Positions 18,821 through 29,696 of a stretch of DNA of 64,000 nt are shown here, piece after piece; position 1 is the first letter of the stretch; each line of letters opens with the position of its first letter. The position numbers and the translations under genes are program-made. The stretch is from the NCBI GenBank assembly GCA_039621445.1, contig CP154956.1, positions 51,949,386 through 52,013,385 on the forward strand, given 5' to 3'. A model generated the notes under the pieces. It did not search any database. It was not told where the DNA came from and saw only the letters and a program-made list of their open reading frames with translations. The DNA is from Euglena gracilis (taxonomy: Eukaryota; Euglenida; Euglenophyceae; Euglenales).

Positions 18821-21124
18821 GTGAACGGACACCCTGTCCCACTGTCACCATCCTCGCTGGGTACGCCTGGCGGACCGACCCCTCCGCGGGAAAACCCGCC
18901 GGAGACGGTAACCCCTACGCCTGAGGTATTACGCCTCAAGCTTCCTGTCCCCGGGGAAATCCCGACGACAGAGGAGCCAGTGGAGGAGCCCACTTCAGGG
19001 GAAGGACCTGAACGGCGCCCCTCACTGGGCGGACGTGTACTCGGTGGTTTGCGATCACTGATCGCAGTTGTCACCCCACGTGGCACTGCAGCTAGTTCTT
19101 CCACTGCTGCGGCGGAAACGGCCCAGCCAGCGGACGAAACACCTGAAGCTGCAGCCATGGAGGAGGATGAACCTCCCCCAATGGCCGCGCCACCGCCGGT
19201 GTCGGAAACGACACGGACGGAGGGCGAACCAACGACAACGTCAGTGGTGACAACGCTACCCGTGCCAGTGCAGGATGAACCTACATTAGCACCGGTAGCG
19301 GGATCAGAGGCACGGGATGAGCCCGTACCTCCACACACCGCGGTCACTGCACCGACGCGTGCGGGCACACGGACACCGGCACCTGAAAAACAGGCTGCAC
19401 GGACATCCATGCCCCCACCACAGACTCCGCCAACGCGAAGTGCAGCGACGACGCCCACACCACCTTCCACGGCTGCTCCTGGGAAACCCACGAGCGCAGC
19501 GAAGGAACGCGTAGGGCGACCCTCAGCTCGGGAAACCCCTGCTGAAGGTCAACGACGCTCGGTGTCGGGGAAAAGACCCCCGGCCCAGCCGTCACCACGC
19601 ACCTGGTCAAGCAAGCGTGACGCCGAACGGCGACCCTCGGATGCTCCGGAAAGCGGAAGTCCGAAGGCCCCGGCCAAATCAAAACCCGGTGCCGCGCCTT
19701 GCAAACCCTCACCTAGGACAGGTGATCAGCCCCCACCGAAAGGCGGTGGTGGTGCTGGAGGCCAGGGTGCATCTTCTTCTCGAGGATCAGCTTCGGGAGG
19801 AGGATTCACACAGGTCACATCATCCGGCTATGGGAAAACCTCACAGCCGAAACCACCTACGAAGGGGCAGGGAAAATCCCGCGCCTCTACGACTACGACA
19901 CCTTCGGCAGGCGAAGTTGTCATCGACTGGAATGCGATGACTCAGGATGATCCTGAGACCCATGACCTGAAAAACAGGTACATGATGATCGAACATAAGC
20001 TGCGAACAGACCAATGCCTCAATCGGTGGATTGAACCACTGTTCTGTCAAGGACGGAAATGGTCCTTTGACCAGAATGTCACCTGGAATTATTACAATTC
20101 CAGATCACCACGTGTTTTGGCCCAATACTTTGGCGAGGAATTCCTCGTCGACAGAACATCGGAAAACCGGTTTGTGTGGCTCTGCACTGTTTGCCACAGG
20201 ATGTACAACAGTGCCCCTGACTTGGGATTACCCCTCGTCCATGTGTGCAACCCTGTGGAGCGGAAATCGTTCCACAAGGATATGTACATACCCAACTGTG
20301 CCGCCTTGGTATGCGCCAAGTGCGTGGACAGTTGGACCCACAAGCACAATTTTAGCTACACGGACCGAGATGGTACGAATGTACCAGTACTCTGCGTCAA
20401 CTGCCTGCGAGGTACCTTCTGGCACACTGCGGAAGGCGCAGTTCGCACAATCGTGCCGAGTGCCGAGAAGCCACTGGAGGAATACTCCACCTTGAACAAA
20501 AAGTTCAAGGACTTCTTCAAATATGCCAACCTCAAGCTCGACGACTACCGCCACACGGGAATGGCCCGTGGGTGGCAGATCGACAGTGGGGCGATACGCC
20601 TCGCTGCTGAGGAAGCAGGGGTAAGATTACCTTACCTCTGGGAGACAGCGGACAGGGAAAAGATACTTTTCCGCCTGTTCACAACCCAGGACCGAAACGG
20701 TCGCTGGTGCCTACCACAATGGCCACCCGAAAAACACGGGATGACCTGGAAGGAATGGCTAGGGGCCGTATTACGACCCCATACAGTCCGGGCGGAATGC
20801 GCCTATCACGTTCCCATCGACTTCCACCCGGGGAATGCCCCGCAGGTGTCAGCCAATCACCCTCGGAGAAACTACTTCATCTGGCCAGCAACTCTGCCCA
20901 GGAAATTCTGGGAGAAGCTGCAGTGGTTTCTCGCGGAAAGAGCGAGTGCCACCAAGCAGACAGTACCCGAAGGATGGGTTCGGGACTGGATCGCACCTGA
21001 TTTCGACTACGACTCGCCAGAAACCTGGCTTGTCGACAGGCCACAGCCACCACAATTCCAGATGGTCCTTGTGGAAGATCCCTTGGACTCCCGCCATGAC
21101 TATTGGCGGCTGGAGCGGATGTAA
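18821..21124 (+). CDS. ORF4, 767-aa Cys-containing protein of unknown function
   Basis: The frame is open from 18773 to a stop at 21122-21124, but there is no ATG near the start. 18821 is a GTG, and the first in-frame ATG is 19157 (residue 113), so expression may need splicing or another mechanism. Residues 1-385 are Pro/Ala/Thr/Ser-rich and disordered. The globular part starts near RWIEPLF, followed by a Cys-rich section with WLCTVCH (Cys 455), CAALVCAKC (493-501) and VLCVNC, suggesting a zinc-binding fold. The C-terminal domain (about 640-767) contains TWKEWLGAVLRPH and NYFIWPATLPRKFWEKLQWF. A diverged homologue lies at 33655-38115, and the outer copy retains only the C-terminal domain, fused to ORF3. 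Function unknown; no membrane segment. Confidence 0.7.
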   Translation: MNGHPVPLSPSSLGTPGGPTPPRENPPETVTPTPEVLRLKLPVPGEIPTTEEPVEEPTSGEGPERRPSLGGRVLGGLRSLIAVVTPRGTAASSSTAAAETAQPADETPEAAAMEEDEPPPMAAPPPVSETTRTEGEPTTTSVVTTLPVPVQDEPTLAPVAGSEARDEPVPPHTAVTAPTRAGTRTPAPEKQAARTSMPPPQTPPTRSAATTPTPPSTAAPGKPTSAAKERVGRPSARETPAEGQRRSVSGKRPPAQPSPRTWSSKRDAERRPSDAPESGSPKAPAKSKPGAAPCKPSPRTGDQPPPKGGGGAGGQGASSSRGSASGGGFTQVTSSGYGKTSQPKPPTKGQGKSRASTTTTPSAGEVVIDWNAMTQDDPETHDLKNRYMMIEHKLRTDQCLNRWIEPLFCQGRKWSFDQNVTWNYYNSRSPRVLAQYFGEEFLVDRTSENRFVWLCTVCHRMYNSAPDLGLPLVHVCNPVERKSFHKDMYIPNCAALVCAKCVDSWTHKHNFSYTDRDGTNVPVLCVNCLRGTFWHTAEGAVRTIVPSAEKPLEEYSTLNKKFKDFFKYANLKLDDYRHTGMARGWQIDSGAIRLAAEEAGVRLPYLWETADREKILFRLFTTQDRNGRWCLPQWPPEKHGMTWKEWLGAVLRPHTVRAECAYHVPIDFHPGNAPQVSANHPRRNYFIWPATLPRKFWEKLQWFLAERASATKQTVPEGWVRDWIAPDFDYDSPETWLVDRPQPPQFQMVLVEDPLDSRHDYWRLERM

Positions 21125-22006
21125 TGCCGAAACGGCATTACCAAGCCCATGTAAGGTAAGCGCCTTCATGGAGCTCATACACTATATATACACTGGAAGC
21201 GGAAATCGCTAAACAGCCCTGGGATGAACCCGGGTCTGTGTCCCTCAGCGCTCTGGATGGAAGCATCCAAGGGCCCCCCCCCCCCCTGCCAACCCATTAT
21301 ACCAGTGACCATGCGGACGGAAACCGTCTGCGGGAGGTAATCGCCTCTTATTGCGTCGTGAAGGAGCTACTGCTGTGAAGACCTTGGCAGCCGGGAAACC
21401 TGGCAAGCCGTTAAGTGACGCACAGCACACAGCGCGCACGCGGTAATAATAGGCCAACTTGTCACTTTTCAGCCCTAAGGCCCTTAAGGCTGCCAGACAG
21501 CAAAAATTCTGTTCTGGCCTAAGCCAGCCCCCCTCTCCTCCCTACTTTCCCCCCACCCCCGCAAAGCTGTCGCCGGCAGTCGGTTTTGTAAGTAGGCTTT
21601 TGTTTCCTAGTGCGGATATGACCGCCTAGGAGCCTTATCCGGGTATGACCAGGATAAGAGCCTGCCCCCCCCCCTTCCACACCTCTCCCTTGGGTTTTCA
21701 GCGAATCGCTTGACCAACCCCGCGTGCCTTTGGCACACCCAAACTGGGTGGATGGGACACTTTGTCAGGAAACCTGCCAAGCCCCGTTTCCCACAGTGGG
21801 CTTTTACACACCCCACCTAAGCCGAAACGGCTAATAGGTACCCGCGAAACGCGGCTAACCTTTTGCGCGTTTTTGGGCTTTGGGTGGATGCCACTGTGCG
21901 GAAAGGAGAGGCACCGAATGGAGAAGTGAACCCCACCTAGGGCAGCGTCAGATATCCTGACTGGACTGGGAAACCCTGGTCCATGAAGGAAATCGGGCGT
22001 AGCCCT
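21125..22006 (+). other. 3' untranslated region of inner chromovirus
   Basis: No coding motif. It contains C-tracts (about 21275-21288 and 21664-21674) and many short stem-loops such as GCCGAAACGGC near 21822-21832 and CCGCGAAACGCGG near 21842-21854. Confidence 0.7.
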
Positions 22007-22016
22007 GGGAGGGGGA
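22007..22016 (+). other. Polypurine tract of inner chromovirus
   Basis: GGGAGGGGGA directly abuts the 3' LTR, the expected plus-strand primer. Confidence 0.78.
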
Positions 22017-22445
22017 TGTGTACCAGGCACGTCCCAGCTCTGTAGGATATCTGCAGAGTGGGTTCTGTGACGGTCGCACCACTGTGGAAACCCACAGCTG
22101 GTAAGATCGTGGCAGACCCTTCTGGGATCTGCCCCTGGACACGTCAGCACTTTTCTCTCCTTCCCCCACAGGTGGTATTCTTTACTCTCACAATCTCCAA
22201 GTTTCACCATTGGTTTTGTCAGAGGGAAAAACCCTCAGAACAATCAACTTTGATCTCAGAAGAAAACTTCTGAATCTTTGCTTTGTGCTTTGCTTCTTGG
22301 GGAATTGGGAAGAAAAGGGGAAAACCACTTTTCGTTACTCCAAAGACTTTTCCCTACCATAAGTAGGCTGCGCACCAAGGCGAAAGCGAAAGGCTTTTAC
22401 AGAAAGTTCCAAAAAGGGGAAAAGGGAAAGCGTTGGACGTACACT
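22017..22445 (+). repeat. 3' LTR of inner chromovirus
   Basis: 429 bp, in the same orientation as 5594-6022 and identical to it except one base by eye. It is followed by the duplicated target CAGAG (22446-22450). Confidence 0.93.
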
Positions 22446-22450
22446 CAGAG

Positions 22451-23256
22451 TCAGACGTCGGGGGAGGATTTCCCTCCGCAGGACGTCGTGGGATAGGGTC
22501 AGGTATGGTTGGGTGGGGTTGAGGTGGATATACGTACTGATCCCGTGGCATTGGCGCCTCCTGGGGATAATCCCCAGAGACGGTGTACTGAGACACAGGC
22601 TCCTGCGCAGGATAATCCTGCCGGGGCATGCGCTCAGGGGATCGAAAAATACTTTCTTTCACACGTGGGTGTTCACTCCGGACAGGTGCCTCCACCGTCT
22701 CTTCCTCGGGTAATCCGGGGGAGTGAGCACGGAAATGTGCGGTGTAAGTGCCAACTGGTGGTACCTGCCGTGCGACCTGTGGCGGGAATTCCACGCCCAG
22801 GTCACGCATGGTAATGTCTGCCGCGAATCCCGACGCGTCCGGGTCGGTGTAATACACCAGACCGGTCATCGTCGCCTGGGCGCACATACACCACAGGGCC
22901 GGAGGGGTATTCGCGACGGTCAAAACATTACGGCAGTGGTCATCCCACAATGCCTGTGTGAGTTGGTCTGGTGCCGGGTTTGCGCTCATACGCATAACCC
23001 GGTTCATCGTCTCCGCCGTGCGGTGGATCATGACACCCGCATACGGTGGGAGGCGACGAGAGCCTGATGGCTGAGATGGCCGCGCTTCCGCGGGCATCTG
23101 GGTCATCCTGCTACTGCTGCTGGCTTCAGGGTTTCCCTGAGCCGCAGTCCGTGCAGGTGGCTGCGTACCGTATCGGTATGCATATTGGTCAGGTTGAGGG
23201 TGAGTGGTGGGGTGGTAAGGCGGTCCTCCGCCTGAATCCCTTCCACCGGGCAGCAT
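22451..23256 (-). pseudogene. Outer ORF3, 5' part (split by inner element)
   Basis: Minus-strand ORF starting at ATG 23256 (IMLPGG), open to the insertion point at 22451 and continuing in phase at 5593. It matches inner ORF3 but keeps the upstream codons that the inner copy has lost to a TAA. The candidate splice acceptor lies just upstream (minus strand, about 23355-23405). Confidence 0.8.
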
Positions 23257-23425
23257 GATACCGCCCGGGGTCGGTACGGTAAATTGTGTGGGTGGTTTGT
23301 TGTCAAGTGAAAGGGTATCTCCCGGGTTTGGGTATTGGCTGGCAAACAAAAATTCTGCGGAAAGAAAGAATGATAAGAATCAATGATAAAAAGAAGAGAA
23401 AACAACATGGGTTTCCCATGCGTTC

Positions 23426-26400
23426 TCAAAAACTTGTCATGGAAACATCAATGTTATGCTTCTTATTCCACAACTTCCAATCCTGTTGGACATACCCAAC
23501 AAAACTGGTTGCTGGCTCCCAAGTGTCCTCCTCCCCTTTCCAGCGGACCTTCCAAAGGTGCATACCTTTGTCGATTTTGTGATCGATAATTTTATCGACT
23601 ACAAAGTCGTCCGTCTCAGGTAATCTGGAACGGGGTTTGAAGTGCAAAAACGGGATGGGTTTCCCATCCGGTGGCGACAGGTATGGTTTGAAGTCGTCCA
23701 TATGAACGTCCTCAACACCATTCGGTAATGCAACCTTGTAACGCCCGCTGGTACCTAGTCTTTCTAGGATTTCACAGGGGCCGAGCCAGAGGGGGTCCAG
23801 CTTGGAAGACTGCATGCGAGTGCGGCTATTCCGCACCCACACGCGGTCACCGGGATCATACACAGGTGACTTGAAATTCTGCAAAAACGATTTCCGTTTG
23901 ATTGCATGAATATCAGTCACGCGCTTCTGGACCGCAGAACGTAGATTTTCTACTTCCGCAAACCAGGTCTCGCAACTGACACTCGTTCGGGCGGGTCTCT
24001 CCGAAGGGACATCCCCTATGGCCGGAGGGTCCCGTCCGAAAACTAATTTATAGGGGGAGTGAGGTAAAACCAACCCTGGTAGGGTATTGATATAAAACAA
24101 AGACCATGGTAGCACTGATATCCAGTTGCTGCGCGAGTCAGCCAGTGAAAGGCGAAGCATATTCACGACGGATTTCACGGCTGCATCGGCTCTACCATTG
24201 CCTTGGGGTCGGTATATAATGGAAAAATGTTGCTCGATTCCGAGTAAACCGCACAAAGTGGTGAAAAACCTTGAAGAAATCAAATGGTCTTGATCACTCA
24301 CGATTTCATTCGGTAAACCCATTAAGCAAATGCATTTCTCCAAAAATATAGTTGCCAAACTTTGGGCAGTCAACCCTGACTTCTGGCATGGAATGGCTAC
24401 AATGTACCCGCTCAGCCTGCAGATGACAACAAAAACGTAATCGTAAATTTTGTCGTCCGTTCCTTTGCACGGTTCTAATTCCAGAAAATCCATGCAGAGG
24501 GATGTAAAAATGTCAGGGGGTACGGGGAAAAAGTCCATCGTACCAGGGGGGGTACCTCTGCGGGGTTTTACCGCTTGACAAATTTGACACCGTTGCGCTA
24601 TTCGCAAACAGCGTGAGTAAAGCTCTTTCTCGCTCAGGGTTGTGCAATACCTGCGGCCCACCAACGAAAGAAGTTTGGGGGCCCCAGGGTGACCATGGTT
24701 GTGATAACACAAAATCACATCATCAACCAGGTCCTGGGGGATACAATATTTGTAACCCGCTTCATTGCGAAAAACCAACCGTAAAGGTGAATGGTGTAAT
24801 TGTCCAGCACTTCGCCATTACGAAGTCTGGTGACAATGGTGTCATACACCGGGTCACGACTATAATCCCATTCGCGAAAGAACAGTGGGGAAGGGGACTC
24901 CGTGCGCGTAATACGCCGGGGTCTGGACGTGCTTCCACGTCGGCGCCTTCCACGCACTGGTGCGACCAGGAATAGTTGTGAAACGGGAAAAGAATCCAAA
25001 AGATTATCCGCAGCGTCGTTTCGACGTGCGTAGTCGTCAGCTTCCTGACTTCCATGAAAAGTCGCGTCTCCCTCATCCGGGTTCCCAGGGTAATCCCATG
25101 GGGCCCGACTGAGCGGATCCGCTACTTTTTGTGTGTGACCAGGGGTATAGATAACCACAAGGTTGAATTGACTCAAGAACTCATGCCATCTGCATCGCCT
25201 TCCGACCGATGACATGGCCTTGTTCAAATCCTCGGTGTACCAGTGTTGGAGACTCTCATGGTCGGTCTTGACGAGGATCTGGACAAGGCTGCTGGCTACC
25301 CAGCTTCGGAATTTCTGGAGTATAAGCACGATTGCGTAGGTTTCCTTCTCGCGTATACTCCATTTGACTTGACCTTTTCCATCGTCGCCCTGTAACTTTC
25401 TGCTGAAGAAAGCCACAGGTCGGAGCTCATTCGCCGCATTATGCTGGCTAAGAACTCCGCCAACAGCGTAATCGCTGCTGTCGACTTCCAACACGTATGG
25501 TTTGTACGGGTCCGCGATGTCGAGGACAACATTCTCCAAAAGCAAAACCTTGATTTTCTCAAGGGCCTCACGCATTTGGTCATCCCAAATGACTTTGGTA
25601 TTGTCAACAGCCCGGTTTTTGAGCTGTTTGGTGAGGGGCACCGCGATTTTCGCGAAGTCCTTCATATAAATCGCGTAGTATTGGGCTAATCCCAAAAATC
25701 CTTTGAGGTGAGTAATCGTTTTGATTACCTCAGGGGTCCATTTCTTAATGGCTTCGAGTTTACTCGGAGCGGCTTTCCGCTGTCCATTGCTGAGGATGTG
25801 CCCGCAAAATTTTATAAGTATCCGAAACAAATGCATTTTCGCGCCTTTCGCGAAAAGCACATGTTTTTGAAAAGCGGTTAATACCGCGCAAACATGGTGG
25901 AAGTGTGTGACGAGGATATCCTCGCTCGATTTTGCGGATGGTGGTGGTGTTCCCACCAGCACATCATCAATGTACACAATGACAAACGGTAAATCGCGTA
26001 GAACCCATTGTATCATGCGCTGAAACATGGCTGGGCCATTCTTAACACCCATGGGGAGTACCGTCCATTGGTACACACCCTTGGATGTCACGAATGCCGT
26101 GTATGGTTGGGAGTCAGGGTGTAAGTGCATTTGGTGAAAACCGTCCTCCAGATCGAAAATTGACCACAACCGGTTTTCCGATTGTTTGGTGATCAAATCC
26201 TCGATCAGGGGGAGCGGGAAGGGATCATCCCTGGTTTGGGAGTTCAGGTACCGGTAATCCAGCACCAGCCTCCATTTCTTCTGACCTGAGGGGTCTGGGG
26301 GTTTAGGAACCACAAATGCTTGGGATGTCCACTCGCTTCTCGAGGGTACAATCCACTTGCGCTGTATAAGCTTCTCAATCATTTCATTGAGAGCTTGTTC

Positions 26401-27736
26401 GCGTTCTCCCGAACAACGAAAAACTTTCCGGTGCATTGGTTTGGCTCCATCCTTAAGCTCGATCTTACAAACACCGAACGGACCGCGTATCGCGGGGTCG
26501 ATGTCACACGCGTATACTGGATTTTCCAGCACACCGTGGAATTCGCGGGTAATCCGCGAACAGAATTCGGCTGACTTAGGATGCTGACCTGCACTGTCGA
26601 TGACTGCGGAAACCGCCAGGGTATCCCTGGGGCTACCGAGCTTCCTCGGCACGGCGAATTCGGACATTCCGAATGCATCGAAGAAACATGCGCGAAAAAT
26701 GATTTCTTGCAAGGGTGGTAATATTTTACCACAAAAATCCTCAAAAATCGGTACGTTTGTGGGTAAATCCCACCAATGAAAACATACATACGATAGTTGG
26801 GTGAACCATTCCGCTTCCGGAATGATGGGTACGAGAATAACTCCACGGGCTTCATCCCGCAGAATTTTCTCAACCGCACATTCGATAAGTTTTGGGGGAG
26901 GGTGCATCCATAACACCGTATCACCCCAAAATTTATCAAATGCGTTGGAGTGTTGTGACCAATGACGTGGCAAACGGGCATGTGCATTGGATGAAAAGGC
27001 ATCGATTTCCAATGCCAAATCAAAAGAATCAGCCAATGTCGCGATTTTGGAAAACCATCGTTCCAAAATGCGATATTGACCAAAATTGAAAGCATTCCAT
27101 ACGCGTTTCGCGTATTCATGCACCCGATTTCCGGGTTGTAGAGTAGAAACACAATGAATGGATCCACAAACATGCGGGTTGTCTTCCACTACCTCGAGGG
27201 GTAATCCCAAGGGAGGTTGGACAGGTTGGGGGTTTCCCCATTCCGCATCAAATCCGCTACAAGTGTGATCGCGATTGTAATTCGGAATGGCGCTTTTCGC
27301 GTTTCCGAACAACGAGGCTAATCCGCGTTGTTGGAGTACTCGGTGTATTTCCGCGCATTGCGGGCTACAACCAAGTGTATCATGGCGTGTGGATTCCGTA
27401 TTCGGAATTGTGATTAGTGTCGGATTTTCAACTAAACATCCACAATCGAAATCCGATTGGGTGGAAATTCTCCTGCAGTGCACACATTGGAAGGAAGTGT
27501 GTTGGTGTGACAGGTGTGCGTGTAAGTGGGTGTCGATGGCATTAGCCGGTGAGTCTTGTACAGGTGTGCCTGGATTCGGCACAACTGGTAGGAAACGGAG
27601 TGGTGGTGTAGCTGGGCGACTACTCGACACCGATACATCTTCAGGCCTTTGGGCTTTCGTCTTGAAACCCAGTGAAACGGCGGGGGTACCGCTACTCGCT
27701 TGCCCTGCCTCATGTGGAACGCATGTTGGTGTGTCA
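23426..27736 (-). pseudogene. pol: Outer pol, from the spacer to the chromodomain, broken
   Basis: Minus-strand counterpart of inner pol from the Cys-rich spacer onward. RT keeps YIDD, and RNase H and the HHCC finger are recognisable. Three defects are visible. First, a one-base deletion near 24795 shifts the frame before the integrase finger. Second, the third integrase catalytic residue is Asp instead of Glu (codon 24185-24187). Third, nine bases are missing in the chromodomain, removing YGP next to WKG. The protease and the start of pol lie in the inverted segment 27737-29696, so the gene is also physically broken. Confidence 0.88.
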
Positions 27737-29696
27737 ACCAATTCAAGTTTGGTCACCAGGATTACCCTGGAGAGGAAATGGCGACAATCCGCACCATCGG
27801 ATCGCAAATGGAAATCCATTGACCTTTGGTATGCCAAATGGTTAGCACTTGCTTCCGAAGTTGATGAACTTAGCGAGAAGCAAATGCGCGAACAATTCGA
27901 TGCGGTCTTGTTGCATTTCACACCATCCCTCGTGAAGGATATCCATCGCGAGGAGTTGGCAGGGCATGAGATGACTCTTGCCCAACGTTGGAATTATGTG
28001 TCAAAGCAACTCAAGCTCACACAAGTTTTGGGACAAATACAGTCCGCTTTCCAAACGCATCCCACCGCGGGAATCCCTGCGGGTGCGGTTAATGCGTTGC
28101 AAAAATCACCCATGTCACCAAGATCACCCACCACGGGACCGAAAACGCGGAATCAGCGTTCCTCGGACCAAGGCACAGATAAACTGTGCTTTTTGTGCAA
28201 CAAATCTGGTCACATGTCTCGGGAATGCCCGAATCCCGATGCGCGAAAGCGTATTGGAAGCCCAAGGGGCTCGACCTCCTCACGGGGATCGGGTTCCTCG
28301 GCGTTTTCACGTCAATCGGGAGTTTCACGTTCTTCGGAGAACCGCTTTAGCGGTAGTAGGCCCAAGTCACCATCGCGTGATGGTCGGGAAACCCGTCCCT
28401 CTCGCGGTCGGTCACCTGGACCCCCTACCCGAAAACGGGATTTCAATCGCGACTCTTCACGATCACGTTCGCGAAGTGGATCATCCTCTTCGCGGGAGTC
28501 ACCGGGGAAACCCCGGTACACCGGTCATGGTCGACGGGAAACCCGTTCACCACGACGGTTTGACGGTCGAACGGAATACTGTTCCCCCCGTTATGCGGAA
28601 TCCCGCCACAAATCCCGTTGTTCACTTTGCGGTTCGAAAGATCACCACGCATCCAAATGTCCCAGATCTCGTTCCCCCCGGCCCGGCTACGGAAATCGCG
28701 GTAAGCGCCGCGATGACCGTGGTTACTCCTCCAACTGGCAAAAGGTCGGTTTCAATATATCTTTTTTGGAGGAGGACACCCCGGCTTCGGGCAGGGAGGG
28801 GGATGAGACCTCGGACGGGGAATTTAATGAGGCCCGAATGGCGGTGCGCTCATTGAATTCCATCTATTCCACCAAAAAGTCCGTTGCCGGCTATGCGGCC
28901 GGTTCGGACTTGGAGTAGGGGAGCCCGCGGTCCGAGGGCACGGACCTCTGGGCTGATGAACAGATGGAGGTAAGACCTGATCAACCTTACCCCCCCTGCC
29001 CATCCGCCTTCACGGTCAGTACCCGGAATTATTTCGGGTCCCCTACCCCCCACTCCACATTTCCGCTCGGAATGCTGAGCAAAGTAGGAAAGGGTTCATG
29101 GGAGAGCTGGCATGCAAACGTATTTCCGCCAGACCCTTCACTTTGCGTACCACCAATGGAATTACTTGTCCAAGCGGAAATCCGCATTCAAAATTTCTCC
29201 ACCAAAGTCAAAATTCTCATTGACACTGGTTGTCGCATTGCACTGCTCTTTCGGTTAGGGTTGATACCGACCCCGCTCTTGGTAAGCGCCAAGAAACCGA
29301 TCAAAATTACAACCGCGGATAACACCCCCATGTGTGGTGGTGATTTGGGATGTGTGCTCGAGATACTCTTGCCCATCATTCCGAAGCATCACTCACAACC
29401 CCCACAAATACAACATTTCACCAATATTTGGGGTTACGAGTCCGGAATTCACGGGTCTGACGTAATTTTGGGATACCCATTTTTACGCCAGTACCGATTG
29501 GTTGTGGATTGCCACTCCCACGGTTTGCGCACAGCACCCACCACTCCATTGACACCCAAACCACCATCACCGTTGGCATCCGCCATGATGACCACCACTT
29601 TTTCAACACCGTTACCCACAATGGCAACACCGTTATCCACCACACCAACAACCGTTTTCCACACCCGGGGTACGGAGAAAGCCTCCCCCCTGCCCA
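27737..29696 (+). pseudogene. Inverted segment of outer copy: gag 3' end plus pol 5' end
   Basis: This 1.96-kb block has the opposite orientation to the rest of the outer copy. It runs from the capsid-like region (SSLVTRITLE...) through both CCHC knuckles, the gag stop TAG (28916-28918) with its hairpin, the pol ATG and the protease DTG motif to the first part of the spacer. It corresponds to inner 9230-11190. At the junctions about 35 bp of gag and a few bases of pol are lost, with only 3-4 bp of microhomology. This fits an in-place inversion by end joining. Confidence 0.87.

Larger units (their letters stand above)
5594..22445 (+). mobile_element. Inner, complete giant chromovirus (16,852 bp)
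   Basis: A complete Ty3/gypsy element with LTR (5594-6022), duplicated primer site, gag, pol with chromodomain, two extra ORFs, polypurine tract and LTR (22017-22445). Canonical Ty3/gypsy elements are about 5-8 kb; the excess comes from a 1358-residue Gag, a spacer of about 400 residues between protease and RT, and about 5.3 kb of env-position ORFs. By eye the two LTRs differ by a single base (the G/A tract near 5990-6000 versus 22415-22425), implying recent insertion. Gag and pol have no premature stops. ORF3 has an upstream nonsense codon compared with the outer copy, and ORF4 lacks an obvious AUG, so the accessory part may already be decaying. Confidence 0.95.

Noticed and set aside
15831-21124. 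ORF3/ORF4 as retroviral Env
   Set aside because: Position fits, but there is no signal peptide, transmembrane anchor or fusion-peptide pattern; called unknown instead.
27287-28918. 543-codon plus-strand open frame
   Set aside because: Its first 150 codons are antisense pol and the rest is gag; it is created by the inversion junction at 27736.
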